DNA of 21,270 nt. It comes from Martensiomyces pterosporus. Its lineage: Eukaryota > Kickxellomycota > Kickxellomycetes > Kickxellales > Kickxellaceae. The DNA is taken from the NCBI GenBank assembly GCA_025201845.1, contig MU604113.1, positions 1 through 21,270 of the forward strand, written 5' to 3'. Shown in pieces: positions 1 through 7,955 of this stretch; position 1 is the first letter of the stretch, and each line of letters opens with the position of its first letter. Made by a program: the position numbers and the translations under genes. Under the pieces are notes generated by a model, which saw only the letters and a list, made by a program, of their open reading frames with translations, did not search any database and had not been told where the DNA came from.

Positions 1-782
1 GGAGGCACGCTTACATATGTAGAAGACGCACCAACCTCACTTGGTCCAACGCCAGCAGGAGGAGGAACAGGGCCTGGCGGTGGCACTGGAGTCGGCGCCG
101 GAGTAATTTCTGAAGTAGGAGGCAGAGTAGTCTCTGGGACAGGAACAGAGACAGGGGCAGGGGCAGGAGGAGCTGGGATTGGAACCGGAACTGGAAGTGG
201 GATTGGAACTGGTGCAGGAGGTGCCGGTGGCGTGATCACTGATGTGGGTGCTGGCACTGGCACTGGCACCGGTGTGTGTATGGATCGACAGCCTTGAGAA
301 CCAGTGGCTATTTCTTCATCGCTATCAGCAACCTCGGCACTGGTGGGTGCAGGAATTGGTGTGGGAACTGGTGCAGGAGCTGTTGCATGCATAGCAGAGT
401 ATGATGCCAAGTATGATGCAGGTGCAGTGTCCTCAGAAGATTCCTCCGAGGGCCCAGGGGCAGTGCTTGGTGTGTCGGAATCATTGTCATAGGAAGCCCC
501 GTTAGAGCTTTCCACTGCACTCTCATTTCCGCCGTCAGAGACTGGTTCCCCCGAGTACGCATCATTGCCAGCATCACCATTACCATTGGACGAAGCATCA
601 TCATCTGCATCGCCAGACGCCGAGTGCTGAAATTCTCCTTGAACCCGCTCAACCCTTACAACGTTGTGCGAACCTTGGGTATTAGTATATGGCGTGATGC
701 CACGGGGAGCAACCTCGACGACAGCCGAAGCCGCAACCGAGGCCAGCACGAATAGGACAGAGATTGAGAGACTGGATTTCAT
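1..782 (-). CDS. Secreted proline-rich protein, partial (continues beyond left edge)
   Basis: The frame is open from an ATG at 782 down to base 3 with no stop, so the C-terminus lies outside the window; about 260 residues are visible. The protein starts MKSSLSISVLFVLASVAASA, a typical Sec signal peptide with cleavage probably after ASA. Residues of roughly 45-130 form a Ser/Asp/Asn/Gly-rich acidic stretch (SGDADDDASSNGNGDAGNDA). After this comes a Pro/Val/Ala region built on PVP, PIP and PAP steps, such as PVPIPLPVPVPIPAP, with a single Cys in the visible part. The start is supported by a TATATA box about 55 bases upstream. No enzymatic domain is visible, and cell-wall or extracellular-matrix placement is inferred from the signal peptide and low complexity. 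I cannot assign it to a named family. It resembles the secreted protein at 7956-10205 only in general build. Confidence 0.8.
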   Translation of the reverse strand, partial: MKSSLSISVLFVLASVAASAVVEVAPRGITPYTNTQGSHNVVRVERVQGEFQHSASGDADDDASSNGNGDAGNDAYSGEPVSDGGNESAVESSNGASYDNDSDTPSTAPGPSEESSEDTAPASYLASYSAMHATAPAPVPTPIPAPTSAEVADSDEEIATGSQGCRSIHTPVPVPVPAPTSVITPPAPPAPVPIPLPVPVPIPAPPAPAPVSVPVPETTLPPTSEITPAPTPVPPPGPVPPPAGVGPSEVGASSTYVSVP

Positions 783-836
783 TGCCTCTTTCAACCAGCT
801 AGAGAAAGGCTAGAGTGTGCGAGTATTAGGATGAGA

Positions 837-842
837 TATATA
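837..842 (-). promoter_or_regulatory. TATA box of the partial secreted protein gene
   Basis: TATATA reads on the minus strand in the context CATTATATATC, about 55 bases upstream of the ATG at 782. This spacing suits a short-leader, strongly transcribed gene. It is assigned by sequence match and position only. Confidence 0.55.
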
Positions 843-1158
843 ATGATGCTGCTGCAATGTATCAGGCGGTGTTTTGGACAGAGTGCTATATCGAAGAATG
901 CATATCAATGAGCTTGCTGTGAACAGCAGCCCCAGCACTTCCGGTGCTGATGCTATTTATCTATGCTGTGCATGCACATGTTTCCAAGTGGGTTATGCGC
1001 TTACGCGTCAGGCAGCAGAGATGCCTGGAGGGAGAGATCGACGTGCCAGTCACCAGCTGTATGGGCAATATGCGGCGATTAGCTCTGTACACTCCTTTGA
1101 AGAACATACTGCCTCAAACCAGGCATTTTGATGGATGGTATGTGCATTCATATTAAAA

Positions 1159-1198
1159 TTTTCATAGACACTCATTCAATCTAGGAGTGCTATGAAAA
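1159..1198. repeat. Inverted repeat with 14-bp stem and 11-base loop
   Basis: The arm TTTTCATAGACACTC (1159-1173) pairs with GAGTGCTATGAAAA (1185-1198) except for one bulged A at 1168; the loop is 11 bases. It could be an RNA hairpin in the 3' end of the AAAP transcript, a terminus of a decayed miniature element, or a protein-binding site. I found no second copy in the window. Confidence 0.6.
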
Positions 1199-1341
1199 CC
1201 GCGCTTCTTTTGCGAGCACACGAAGTATTTTGAGGAGCGCGCAAGGCTTGCTCTGCAAGACTCATTGTTTGTAGAAATGCGTATGATTGCGGAGAAGGGT
1301 GGCGATTTCCCACATTAGTCGGATCCATGAAATTTGGGTTC

Positions 1342-1356
1342 TGGGAACTGTTCCCA
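1342..1356. repeat. 15-base perfect palindrome (odd centre)
   Basis: TGGGAACTGTTCCCA has two perfect 7-base arms around a central T. Short perfect dyads like this can be dimeric transcription-factor sites, but no factor can be named. Confidence 0.55.
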
Positions 1357-1388
1357 CAGATATGAAATTGTAATGTAAACGACCGATT

Positions 1389-1409
1389 GTATCCCTGAGG
1401 TGGGGATAC
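1389..1409. repeat. Inverted repeat GTATCCC / GGGATAC
   Basis: Perfect 7-base arms at 1389-1395 and 1403-1409 are separated by 7 bases. It lies about 35 bases from the palindrome at 1342-1356. Confidence 0.5.
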
Positions 1410-1589
1410 GTGCGTATATAGCCAGCATACCCGGCAGTTTGTATTCAGCAGCACCATCAGCTGCCAGTCCTGACACAATCGTATATGCTGCGGAAGCATC
1501 CTCGAATGAAAGATTACGTGCATTTGCAGCCATTGACTGAGTTGCGGTATATGAGTTTCCGATGGCGAATATCGCGAAATGAGGAGCTC

Positions 1590-3428
1590 TCATTTTGCAT
1601 GCTTGAAATCCAATATGATATCATTCACGGTCTCCACAAGACCAAAGGCGCTTACGACAACCCCAAACACAAGCAGCAGGAACAGGCCAGCTAGCGACAG
1701 CTTGCTGCACTTTCTCCACCCCTTCAGCTTGACGTAGCATGCGATGGGAGCCAGGTAAATAAGAACAGGATTTGTCAGTGCGCTGATCAGCGAAATTACA
1801 TCGTCAAAGAACGGTAGAGCCTCAGCGATCCCAACAACCACTAGTGCGGAGCCCACCCTTATGCAGACACGCCAGATGGCCTCTGGCTTTTTCCCGCGCT
1901 TGGCGATGTTCAGCCCACCCTCGACCTCAAGCGCCATTTGGACCAGGTACAAAGGGCCGGCAAAAAGCACGTGTATTGTGATGCAGAGGTTGGCCATCGT
2001 CGTCGGCCAGGCTATGCCATGGCAAGAGCAAATCCCAGACAGTTTAAACAAGAGCCAGCAGAGTTAGCCACAAAATGCCACCAATACCCGCATCAGTTGT
2101 TTCTACAAACAGCAGGCCAGTTTTGTGGGTACTTGCTTTTCGGAAAGTTGAGGAGAATCGGGGACAGCGTATGGCTGCCGTATGCCCAGTATCCCGTAGC
2201 TGCCATGCTCACATAGATGCCAGCAATAACCGCTAGAGCCAGCCCAAACACCATGCCAAACTTTTCCGGCCGCTTCATGCCGTGCTCCAAGTGTGGAACA
2301 ATTGTGGACCCGATGTAGGCAAACGAGACCGTAGAAAGAGATATCGCAAATCCGCCCGGGATTGCTGCATGGTATACGACAGGACTCGGGCGAGCTGCTG
2401 AGCCTTCTACATGCATACTGCCGTTTCGAATAGGGTACACGCATGCCATGACAATCGACACCACCGTCACAATAGCAGATGTTGCTGTGCCGATGATGCT
2501 GACGATAAGCGTCTCGCCAAGAGTTCTGGCTATCAGCGTCGGAGCACACATTATCGCTGTCGTAGCTAGCATAAGAATCCGTGGGTTTACGTGGATGTGC
2601 ACCTGTGCAAGCAGATCAGAAATGTTGTTGGATGCCAGTATCGCGTACACCCCAACAGACCCGATGATGTTCAGCATGTTGAATACAGTGATCGTGTAAT
2701 ACCCAGCCCGCCCAAACGCGGCCAGGCCGATGTCATGGAACCCTGAGATTCTCCCGCCACCCCTATCAGCAATACAAATTCAAGTGGCAGAAGGGCGCAC
2801 GTCATGTTATCGGCTGCTTGTGATTGAGGCTACGCCACTAGCACCTGTGTTAACTACTGTTAGGAGGACCTGCTAGGAGGACTTACGGCTTGAGGTAGAT
2901 GCATCGGACTGTAATCATTGACGTCAAAAATGCGACGCCAGCGGAAAGCACAATGAACAAGAGCCCAATCCACCCGCTTTGCTTCAGGGTATACGATAGC
3001 TGGAGCGATCCTACACCTATTGCCAGGCACCTAGAGCTTGCAAGCCGCATCAAAGGAGATGCAGAAAATTAGAGCATGGCCGCTGGAAGAGGCGCTTTGA
3101 GTTAAATATACACGGTTTGTGGATAGGCTGCCTATTTTTGGATGGCTTGGGTCTGCAGCGGCTATTAATTTACGGGAAAATAGAGTGGCAGCATACACAT
3201 GTCTGAGATGTAAGCAGCAACTTACAGGATATTTAGAAATGCGCTTAGCGAAGAGCCCTTTTTCTCCGTGTCAGCGTTGCTGTGCAAGGGGCCACCAGGG
3301 ACCGAGGTGCACACAGCTTTGCTCGCTTCTCCCAATGAAAAGAGGCTGGAGCTGGGATGTGCTAGCGACAGACTATCCTTCTCGTCGCTGGTCGATGATG
3401 GCAGCGAAAGCTCGGAAAACGACTTCAT
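1590..3428 (-). CDS. AAAP-family amino acid transporter, four exons, 464 aa
   Basis: Proposed join, minus strand: 3428-3226, 3030-2887, 2762-2137, 2011-1590, totalling 1395 nt. It is a proton-coupled amino acid permease of the amino acid/auxin permease family (PF01490), probably vacuolar or plasma-membrane. Exon 1 gives a Ser-rich cytosolic N-terminus (from MKSFSELSLPSS) ending SLSAFLNI. Across intron 1 the first helix becomes continuous: NILCLAIGVGSLQLSYTLKQ, with the family-typical G-x-G-x-L-x-L-x-Y...KQSGW around residues 73-88. Exon 3 begins GGGRISGFHDIG, carries several helices and GYWAYG, and ends in NFPK. Exon 4 supplies TWPTTMANLCITIH and the last helices, ending FKHAK. All four junctions keep frame (phases 2, 2, 1). 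An upstream in-frame GTG at 3452 was rejected in favour of the ATG at 3428. The length is slightly short of typical Avt proteins. Substrate is unknown. Confidence 0.85.
2012..2136 (-). other. Intron 3 of AAAP transporter gene, GC-AG type (125 nt, phase 1)
   Basis: The donor reads CCGAAAA/GCAAGTACCC and the acceptor GGCATAG/CCTGGCCG. The junction gives NFPKTWPTTMANL in frame. The nearest GT (AGCAA/GTACCC) would shift the downstream frame. GCAAGT is the usual form of the rare GC donor class. Confidence 0.7.
2763..2886 (-). other. Intron 2 of AAAP transporter gene (124 nt, phase 2)
   Basis: The donor is AAGCC/GTAAGTCC and the acceptor is GCTGATAG/GGGTGGC. The junction restores CIYLKP followed by GGGRISGFHD, the expected loop between helices 2 and 3 in this family. 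Confidence 0.8.
3031..3225 (-). other. Intron 1 of AAAP transporter gene (195 nt, phase 2)
   Basis: The donor is ATCCT/GTAAGTT and the acceptor is GCTCTAG/GTGCC. Splicing joins CT to G and gives a Leu codon in the middle of the first membrane helix. Unspliced, exon 1 meets TAA at once. Confidence 0.8.
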
Positions 3429-3872
3429 TATTAGACGTGTGCTTTTGCTCACAAGTGTTGGTTGCGCTGCGACATGCGGTTAAAAGAAAGACGTGTGCAC
3501 TGCGATTGTGGCCCAGGAGAAAACAAAGACGTGCAGCAGCACAGGCAGCTGATATAGTCGCGCGACCAGCGCAAGCCATCTCAGAGTAGTGTTTACCGCT
3601 AGCAATGCCTAGGAGGTGTGTAAGGGATGTCCTTATTCGCGCATCCCGATGACGCGATTAACCTTACATGGATTGAATGGATAAAATGGCCCGAGATATT
3701 AAAGGCACAACCATGTTAAGGCCAGCAGAGCCCGTGCAGATGCAAGGCATGGGTTGTTGAATGCGCTATTGAGATATATTGGCGTGCATGTACGAAAACA
3801 GAAAAGTACAAATGGCAGCGGCACAGAGCAGAGCTGGCGGGTGCACGAAGCGCATGCGCACTCGCTGTTTGG
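3429..3872. other. Intergenic region upstream of the AAAP gene
   Basis: It holds the promoter of the AAAP gene and the 3' end of the metallopeptidase transcript. A minus-strand CTATATC at about 3551-3557 is a possible TATA element roughly 125 bases upstream of the AAAP start. Open frames overlapping here are unsupported. Confidence 0.4.
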
Positions 3873-6860
3873 TCAGTTGCATTTTGCGTAGTGCATCGAC
3901 AGCGAGTCCAGCCAGCCCGCGCCGCTGCCAGAGAGACCCATCCAGGCGTATCCCGCAGGTGGCTTGACGATGTGCCTGCCTCCGCCGTTGCCGCCCTTCC
4001 ATCCGCTGCGGCGGCCCTTACGGGTGACAAACTCAAGCCCGTCGACCCACCAGCCCGAGTTCACAACGATGTGGTCAAGGTCGTCGTCGGGGTCAATGTG
4101 CAGCTCAGAGCGGCCGCCACCCTCGCACTTGCCAATCTGCCTACGCGACCCATCGTCCATGTGGAGGATAATTCCGTCAACAAAGTTGCCCGAGCGGAAC
4201 TCAATCATACGCAGCTTTGGCAGCGACGAGCGAATGTTCTTGCCCGAGAAGAAGGCGTCAAACTTCTCTGACCCCTCCATCTCACCCTTGCCCAGCTTGC
4301 TGCCGCTAAAGACGCTGTTGCCGTCTCTGTCCCTGTGTGACTTGCCGCGAGTGAGCTCTCTGATATCCTCAAAGGTGTCGGTGGCATTTCCACGCGACGT
4401 GAGGACAAGCTGGACCTTGTCTGCGTCTGTCCATCCTCCAGCCCAGCCCTTCCACCTCTCGAGGTCGACCAGAATCTTCTGCGGGAACTCGGTGGACATC
4501 TCGTCGGGTCCGGCTGGCAGCGAGCCGTTGCGCCTGCGCTCGAGGTTTTCGGCCGTGTACTCGCGGTGGTTGCGGTACTTGTCGTTGACCCAGACCTCAA
4601 TCATAGTGATGCCGTTGTCGTTCTGAATCAGCAAGCCCTCTTCGACCGGCAGTGCATCAAAGCCGCTCTCCTCACGCTCGTTTTCCTTGAGCGGCGGGTC
4701 GCTGGGAAGGCGCAGGCAAGGATGGTGGCGCAGGCGAATGACGTCGGTCCGGTGCCAGTGCGAGCCGCTCTCGTCGCGCTGTCTGACGGGTCCGTCCCAG
4801 TTGGGAGCCTTGGCCATGAAGGTGCGGTTGTAGTCGTTGAAGCCCCTGGACATGATCCCGGAGGGAGTGTGAGCAAGGGTCAGCAGATGCCCGCACTCAT
4901 GCAGGAATGCACCCATGCCGATGTTCGCTGCACGCCAGTACTCGCCGCACTCGCCGTTGTCGTTTGCCAAGTAGCGCGTGTCGGTTTTGGTGGTGTCGAG
5001 GAACTTGGCAGCCACTTCCTCGGCGTTTGCAGGCCATGTGTGAGTGGTATGCGATCCGAATACACCGAGCCTGCGGTCACCAACACCGCCACCCAGAGCA
5101 GCGTGGCCCAGGATAACGCCAAGCTCAGGGTCCCAGCGAGAGTCTGCAGTGAGGCAGACAATGAAGTGCTTGCCCTTGAACAGGCCATACTCGTTGAGTG
5201 CGTCGTTGGCCAGGCCAAACTGCGACTCGTCCGTATGGCGCTTGTAGCCCTCTGGAGGATGCCACTGCTGGGCACGCTCCTTGTCCTGGATCTCAGCAAC
5301 TGTGCGCTTCGACCTAACCACATGCACACGCGCTGTCATCCTCTTGATGTTGTCGCGCGCCATGGTGTCAGGCTCATAGTTTTCCTCCAGACGGAACGTT
5401 CTGCGGCCAAATCCTTGGCGGTACATCTGCTCGGCAATATACGCCTGCCACAAGTACGCGCAGCAGCGGAACTTGCGCACTGCAGCGTCCAGGTCGTTGA
5501 TTCCAGGGCCACGAGCATTAGGCGGAGCATCAAACGAGCCCTGGGAATCCCTTCCCACAATCACAGCAAGGAGCAGCGGAGGCCTATCCAAGTAGGGCGC
5601 CATCTTGACGTTCAGCGTTCCGGAGCACAGACGGCTGCCGCAATGCAGGTAGTCGAATCTGAGCTTGTTGTCGCCGTTCTCCAGCTCCACAAGAACCTTA
5701 AAGTACCCGTCGACCGCTGGGAATGTGAGCGGCGGGAAGTAGGGGTGATGAACGACGATCTTGTCGTCGCTGTGGCCCTCGCCCTCTACACGATGTGCTT
5801 GTCCGTAGACGATGAGGAAGCGCTGGTGGACCAGTTCGTCATTCTTGATGTTCAGGAACACGATGTCCTGCCCGCCAGTGCCGTCGTCCCGGCGCTTATA
5901 GTGGCGCCTTGCCTCGCCGTCGGCCGTCTCGGGGTCGGTGTCGTGCTGATCAAGTGGCAGAGGGACGCCTGGAGGCACCGGTGCGCCCGGGTAAGGGCCG
6001 TTTCCGCCTCCATAGTTGCCGCCACGCTGTTGCTGTTGTTGTGGTGGTTGTTGTTGCTGCTGCTGCTGCTGCGACTCACCCTGTCTGTGAGACTGTCCCT
6101 GGCCGTCGCGTGGCCCTTGGGCTGCCGCTCCGGTTGCAGCACCAGCAGCCATTCCAGGCAACGGGACACCGCTGTTGGCTCTTGGTGGCTTGGCTGGAGG
6201 AGCGCCTGGAGAAGGACCTTGGCTATAAGGAGGCGGGGGGCCACCTTGGGGTCCTTGGGGTCCTTGGGGTCCTTGGGGTCCTTGGGGTCCTTGGGGTCTC
6301 GGAGGCCCTTGGGCTGAGGGAGGGAATGGACCTTGGTTCTGTGGAGGATACTGTCCTTGACTTGGCGGGTACTGCCCTTGGCTTGGCGGGTACTGCCCTT
6401 GGCTTGGCGGGTACTGCCCTTGGCTTGGTGGATATGGACCTTGTCTCGGAGGGAGCTGGCCTTGGCTAGGAGGGTAGGGGCCTTGGCTGGGAGGATAGGG
6501 GCCTTGCATAGGCGGGCCGTAGGGCTGGGCAGGGTACGGACCGCCATACCCGCCAGGCCCAGGGAATGGGGTGCCGCCATAGGGGCTATTGCCATATGGC
6601 TGCTGTGGAGGAGGCGCATAGAAGCCGCCAGGCCCAAAGTTGGGTGGTGGCTGGCCACCTGGAGGAGGATATCCCTGGCCGTAGGGGGACTGTTGAGATG
6701 GCGGCGGGTACTGTTGCTGTGGCCCTGGATACCCTTGTCCTGGATACCCCTGTCCAGGATATCCGTTGCCACTGTCACTGCCGCTGCCACTGCCGCTGCT
6801 GCTGGTGCCCGAAACACCCAGCTTCTCGAATTTGGACTTTAGTTTGTCAAAGTCTTGCAT
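3873..6860 (-). CDS. Putative zinc metallopeptidase (PF12044 type) with Pro-rich N-terminus and C-terminal jacalin-like domain, 995 aa
   Basis: The start chosen is the ATG at 6860 (MQDFDKLKSKFEKLG, a short amphipathic lead). The frame is open to an ATG at 6980, but those 40 codons overlap a probable leader intron. Residues of about 20-325 are Pro/Gln/Gly/Tyr-rich with tandem repeats (PPSQGQY, GPQ, poly-Q). From about 330 a folded region begins (DIVFLNIKNDELVHQRFLIV). The catalytic signature is HECGHLLTLAH at residues 654-664, matching HExxHxxxxxH with zinc ligands H654, H658 and H664 and general base E655. The last 130-150 residues (FDAFFSGKN... GWWVDGLEF... MGLSG) match the jacalin-like fold (PF01419), a possible sugar-binding module. 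No signal peptide is visible. The domain pair is as I recall it for yeast YIL108W, whose substrate is unknown to me. The protein is longer than that relative because of the repetitive N-terminus. Confidence 0.85.
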   Translation of the reverse strand: MQDFDKLKSKFEKLGVSGTSSSGSGSGSDSGNGYPGQGYPGQGYPGPQQQYPPPSQQSPYGQGYPPPGGQPPPNFGPGGFYAPPPQQPYGNSPYGGTPFPGPGGYGGPYPAQPYGPPMQGPYPPSQGPYPPSQGQLPPRQGPYPPSQGQYPPSQGQYPPSQGQYPPSQGQYPPQNQGPFPPSAQGPPRPQGPQGPQGPQGPQGPQGGPPPPYSQGPSPGAPPAKPPRANSGVPLPGMAAGAATGAAAQGPRDGQGQSHRQGESQQQQQQQQPPQQQQQRGGNYGGGNGPYPGAPVPPGVPLPLDQHDTDPETADGEARRHYKRRDDGTGGQDIVFLNIKNDELVHQRFLIVYGQAHRVEGEGHSDDKIVVHHPYFPPLTFPAVDGYFKVLVELENGDNKLRFDYLHCGSRLCSGTLNVKMAPYLDRPPLLLAVIVGRDSQGSFDAPPNARGPGINDLDAAVRKFRCCAYLWQAYIAEQMYRQGFGRRTFRLEENYEPDTMARDNIKRMTARVHVVRSKRTVAEIQDKERAQQWHPPEGYKRHTDESQFGLANDALNEYGLFKGKHFIVCLTADSRWDPELGVILGHAALGGGVGDRRLGVFGSHTTHTWPANAEEVAAKFLDTTKTDTRYLANDNGECGEYWRAANIGMGAFLHECGHLLTLAHTPSGIMSRGFNDYNRTFMAKAPNWDGPVRQRDESGSHWHRTDVIRLRHHPCLRLPSDPPLKENEREESGFDALPVEEGLLIQNDNGITMIEVWVNDKYRNHREYTAENLERRRNGSLPAGPDEMSTEFPQKILVDLERWKGWAGGWTDADKVQLVLTSRGNATDTFEDIRELTRGKSHRDRDGNSVFSGSKLGKGEMEGSEKFDAFFSGKNIRSSLPKLRMIEFRSGNFVDGIILHMDDGSRRQIGKCEGGGRSELHIDPDDDLDHIVVNSGWWVDGLEFVTRKGRRSGWKGGNGGGRHIVKPPAGYAWMGLSGSGAGWLDSLSMHYAKCN
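6244..6297 (-). repeat. 9-bp minisatellite coding (Gly-Pro-Gln)n
   Basis: About six nearly perfect copies of the plus-strand unit GGTCCTTGG lie inside the metallopeptidase gene and encode a collagen-like run of GPQ triplets. Copy number is likely to vary between strains. Confidence 0.85.
6361..6423 (-). repeat. 21-bp tandem repeat coding PPSQGQY heptads
   Basis: Three near-identical 21-bp copies (6361-6381, 6382-6402, 6403-6423) are flanked by diverged ones on both sides. They encode PPSQGQY within the disordered N-terminus of the metallopeptidase. Confidence 0.85.
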
Positions 6861-6931
6861 GATTTCAGCCCTGGCCACAAGATTCGCAGAAAGGGCGCTT
6901 GGTAGTGTTGAATCTAAACGGAGATGTTCTT

Positions 6932-7114
6932 CTGGAAGAAACCGAGTAAATAAGCGAGAAATGTGAAACAGGCAAACCAAAAAAAGAGAGCGGCCAGGCA
7001 GATGCGGAGGGAGAAAGGGCTACAAAGCGGCACTCCAAAAGATGAAAGAGCGATGCAGCACACCATGTAGGCATTCTCGTAGTGGCCAGCAAATTCATGC
7101 AGCACGTCACTTAC
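6932..7114 (-). other. Probable 5' leader intron of the metallopeptidase gene
   Basis: A strong donor CAACGGG/GTAAGTG at 7114 and a pyrimidine-rich acceptor TTTCTTCCAG at 6932 bracket 183 nt. A TATTTTTA element at 7180-7187 lies about 65 bases upstream of the donor, so the leader exon would be short. No acceptor joins the leader ATG (7144) in frame with the main protein. Splicing would instead create a 15-codon upstream reading frame that stops before the start at 6860. A second acceptor candidate (GTGGCCAG) lies nearer the start. Confidence 0.45.
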
Positions 7115-7179
7115 CCCGTTGATTTTCGCTTGTCCCCAGTGCATGGATGAGAAATGCAACCCTAGTCACAGGACCGGCG

Positions 7180-7187
7180 TAAAAATA
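7180..7187 (-). promoter_or_regulatory. TATA-like element of the metallopeptidase gene
   Basis: TATTTTTA on the minus strand, about 65 bases upstream of the putative leader-intron donor. Support is positional only. Confidence 0.35.
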
Positions 7188-7709
7188 GCGGGTTTGCGGG
7201 CAGGGCGCCAGCAAAGAGCGTTCTGAACGCGGCTCTCCACAGGCATCGAAACCAGCGGTAGCACCAGAGCGGGGACATAGGAGACGGAAGAGATGGAGAT
7301 AGTGTGGAGCGCGGAATCGCCTTTAAGCGCTAGTAAAAAAAGGCGCTGCTGCTCCAGACCCAGACACGCGGTGCAAATATCCAGGAGGTTGGCCGAATGT
7401 TTAAAAACATTGCTGTGGTTGTTGCTGCTGTCTCGAACTGATCAGCTATGCAGCCCGCTTGTCTTTGGCATATTGCCAGTCTCTGTGGGCTACAACCCTG
7501 GATGTTTGGTAAATGCCCATAGGTTTTATTGCTGCCAACACAAGGCAAGGACAAGCAATCTAGCCAGCATAGCAAAAGGGCTGTATGTGTACTGGTGGCG
7601 TATCGTGCAAACGTTGGAATGAGACTGCTAACCCACACCCAACTGCACCTCAGCACAGCAGGCATGTGTGCATGCTGATGGTGGGAGTGTTCAGGCAATA
7701 GAGCACCGG

Positions 7710-7716
7710 TATATAA
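7710..7716 (+). promoter_or_regulatory. TATA box of the secreted Pro/Thr-rich protein gene
   Basis: TATATAA in the context CCGGTATATAATAGG, about 240 bases upstream of the ATG at 7956. The leader that follows is CA/CT-rich, as is common for well-expressed fungal genes. Confidence 0.6.
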
Positions 7717-7955
7717 TAGGTGCCTGCGAGTGCCGTCGGTAGCATGCCGCAACGAAAGACTCTTTTTCTGCGGTATCCAACACCTAAATTCCACTACCAC
7801 TTAGCAATCCATATACACCACAGATCTGACTTTAATACACCAGTACACCCTGCACCTATCATTGCGCAGCGATATTAGCGACAGTTCAGCTGCTTACCGA
7901 TCGTTTTCTCCTGTCGATATCCCACACGCCCAAGTATCAAAAAAGCACATCTGGG

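Larger units (their letters stand above)
783..1589. other. Intergenic region with three inverted repeats
   Basis: This lies between two minus-strand genes and should hold the 3' end of the AAAP transporter transcript and the promoter of the left secreted gene. Open frames here lack family signatures. The notable content is three hairpin-forming sequences at 1159-1198, 1342-1356 and 1389-1409. No further gene is supported. Confidence 0.6.
6861..7955. other. Divergent intergenic region between metallopeptidase and secreted protein genes
   Basis: About 1.1 kb shared by two divergently transcribed genes. The left part carries the probable leader intron and TATA-like element of the metallopeptidase; the right part carries the TATA box and about 215-base leader of the secreted protein gene. 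No additional gene is supported. Confidence 0.6.

Noticed and set aside
1315..1593. Minus-strand frame starting MRAPHFAIFAIGNSYTATQS just after the AAAP stop
   Set aside because: It overlaps the AAAP stop codon and lacks its own promoter or recognisable domain. Most likely it is 3' UTR.
4566..6317. Long plus-strand open frame (583 codons) opposite the metallopeptidase gene
   Set aside because: It is the antisense of a gene with clear domains; the frame stays open because of codon bias and the Pro/Gln-rich repeats. It has no domain or signal of its own.
6861..6980. 40-residue N-terminal extension of the metallopeptidase from the ATG at 6980
   Set aside because: It overlaps the probable leader intron, and the peptide looks like chance translation; the MQDFDKLKSKF start is more natural.
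7330..7800. Minus-strand 156-codon frame in the divergent intergenic region
   Set aside because: It overlaps the TATA box and leader of the secreted gene on the other strand and has no family-like sequence.
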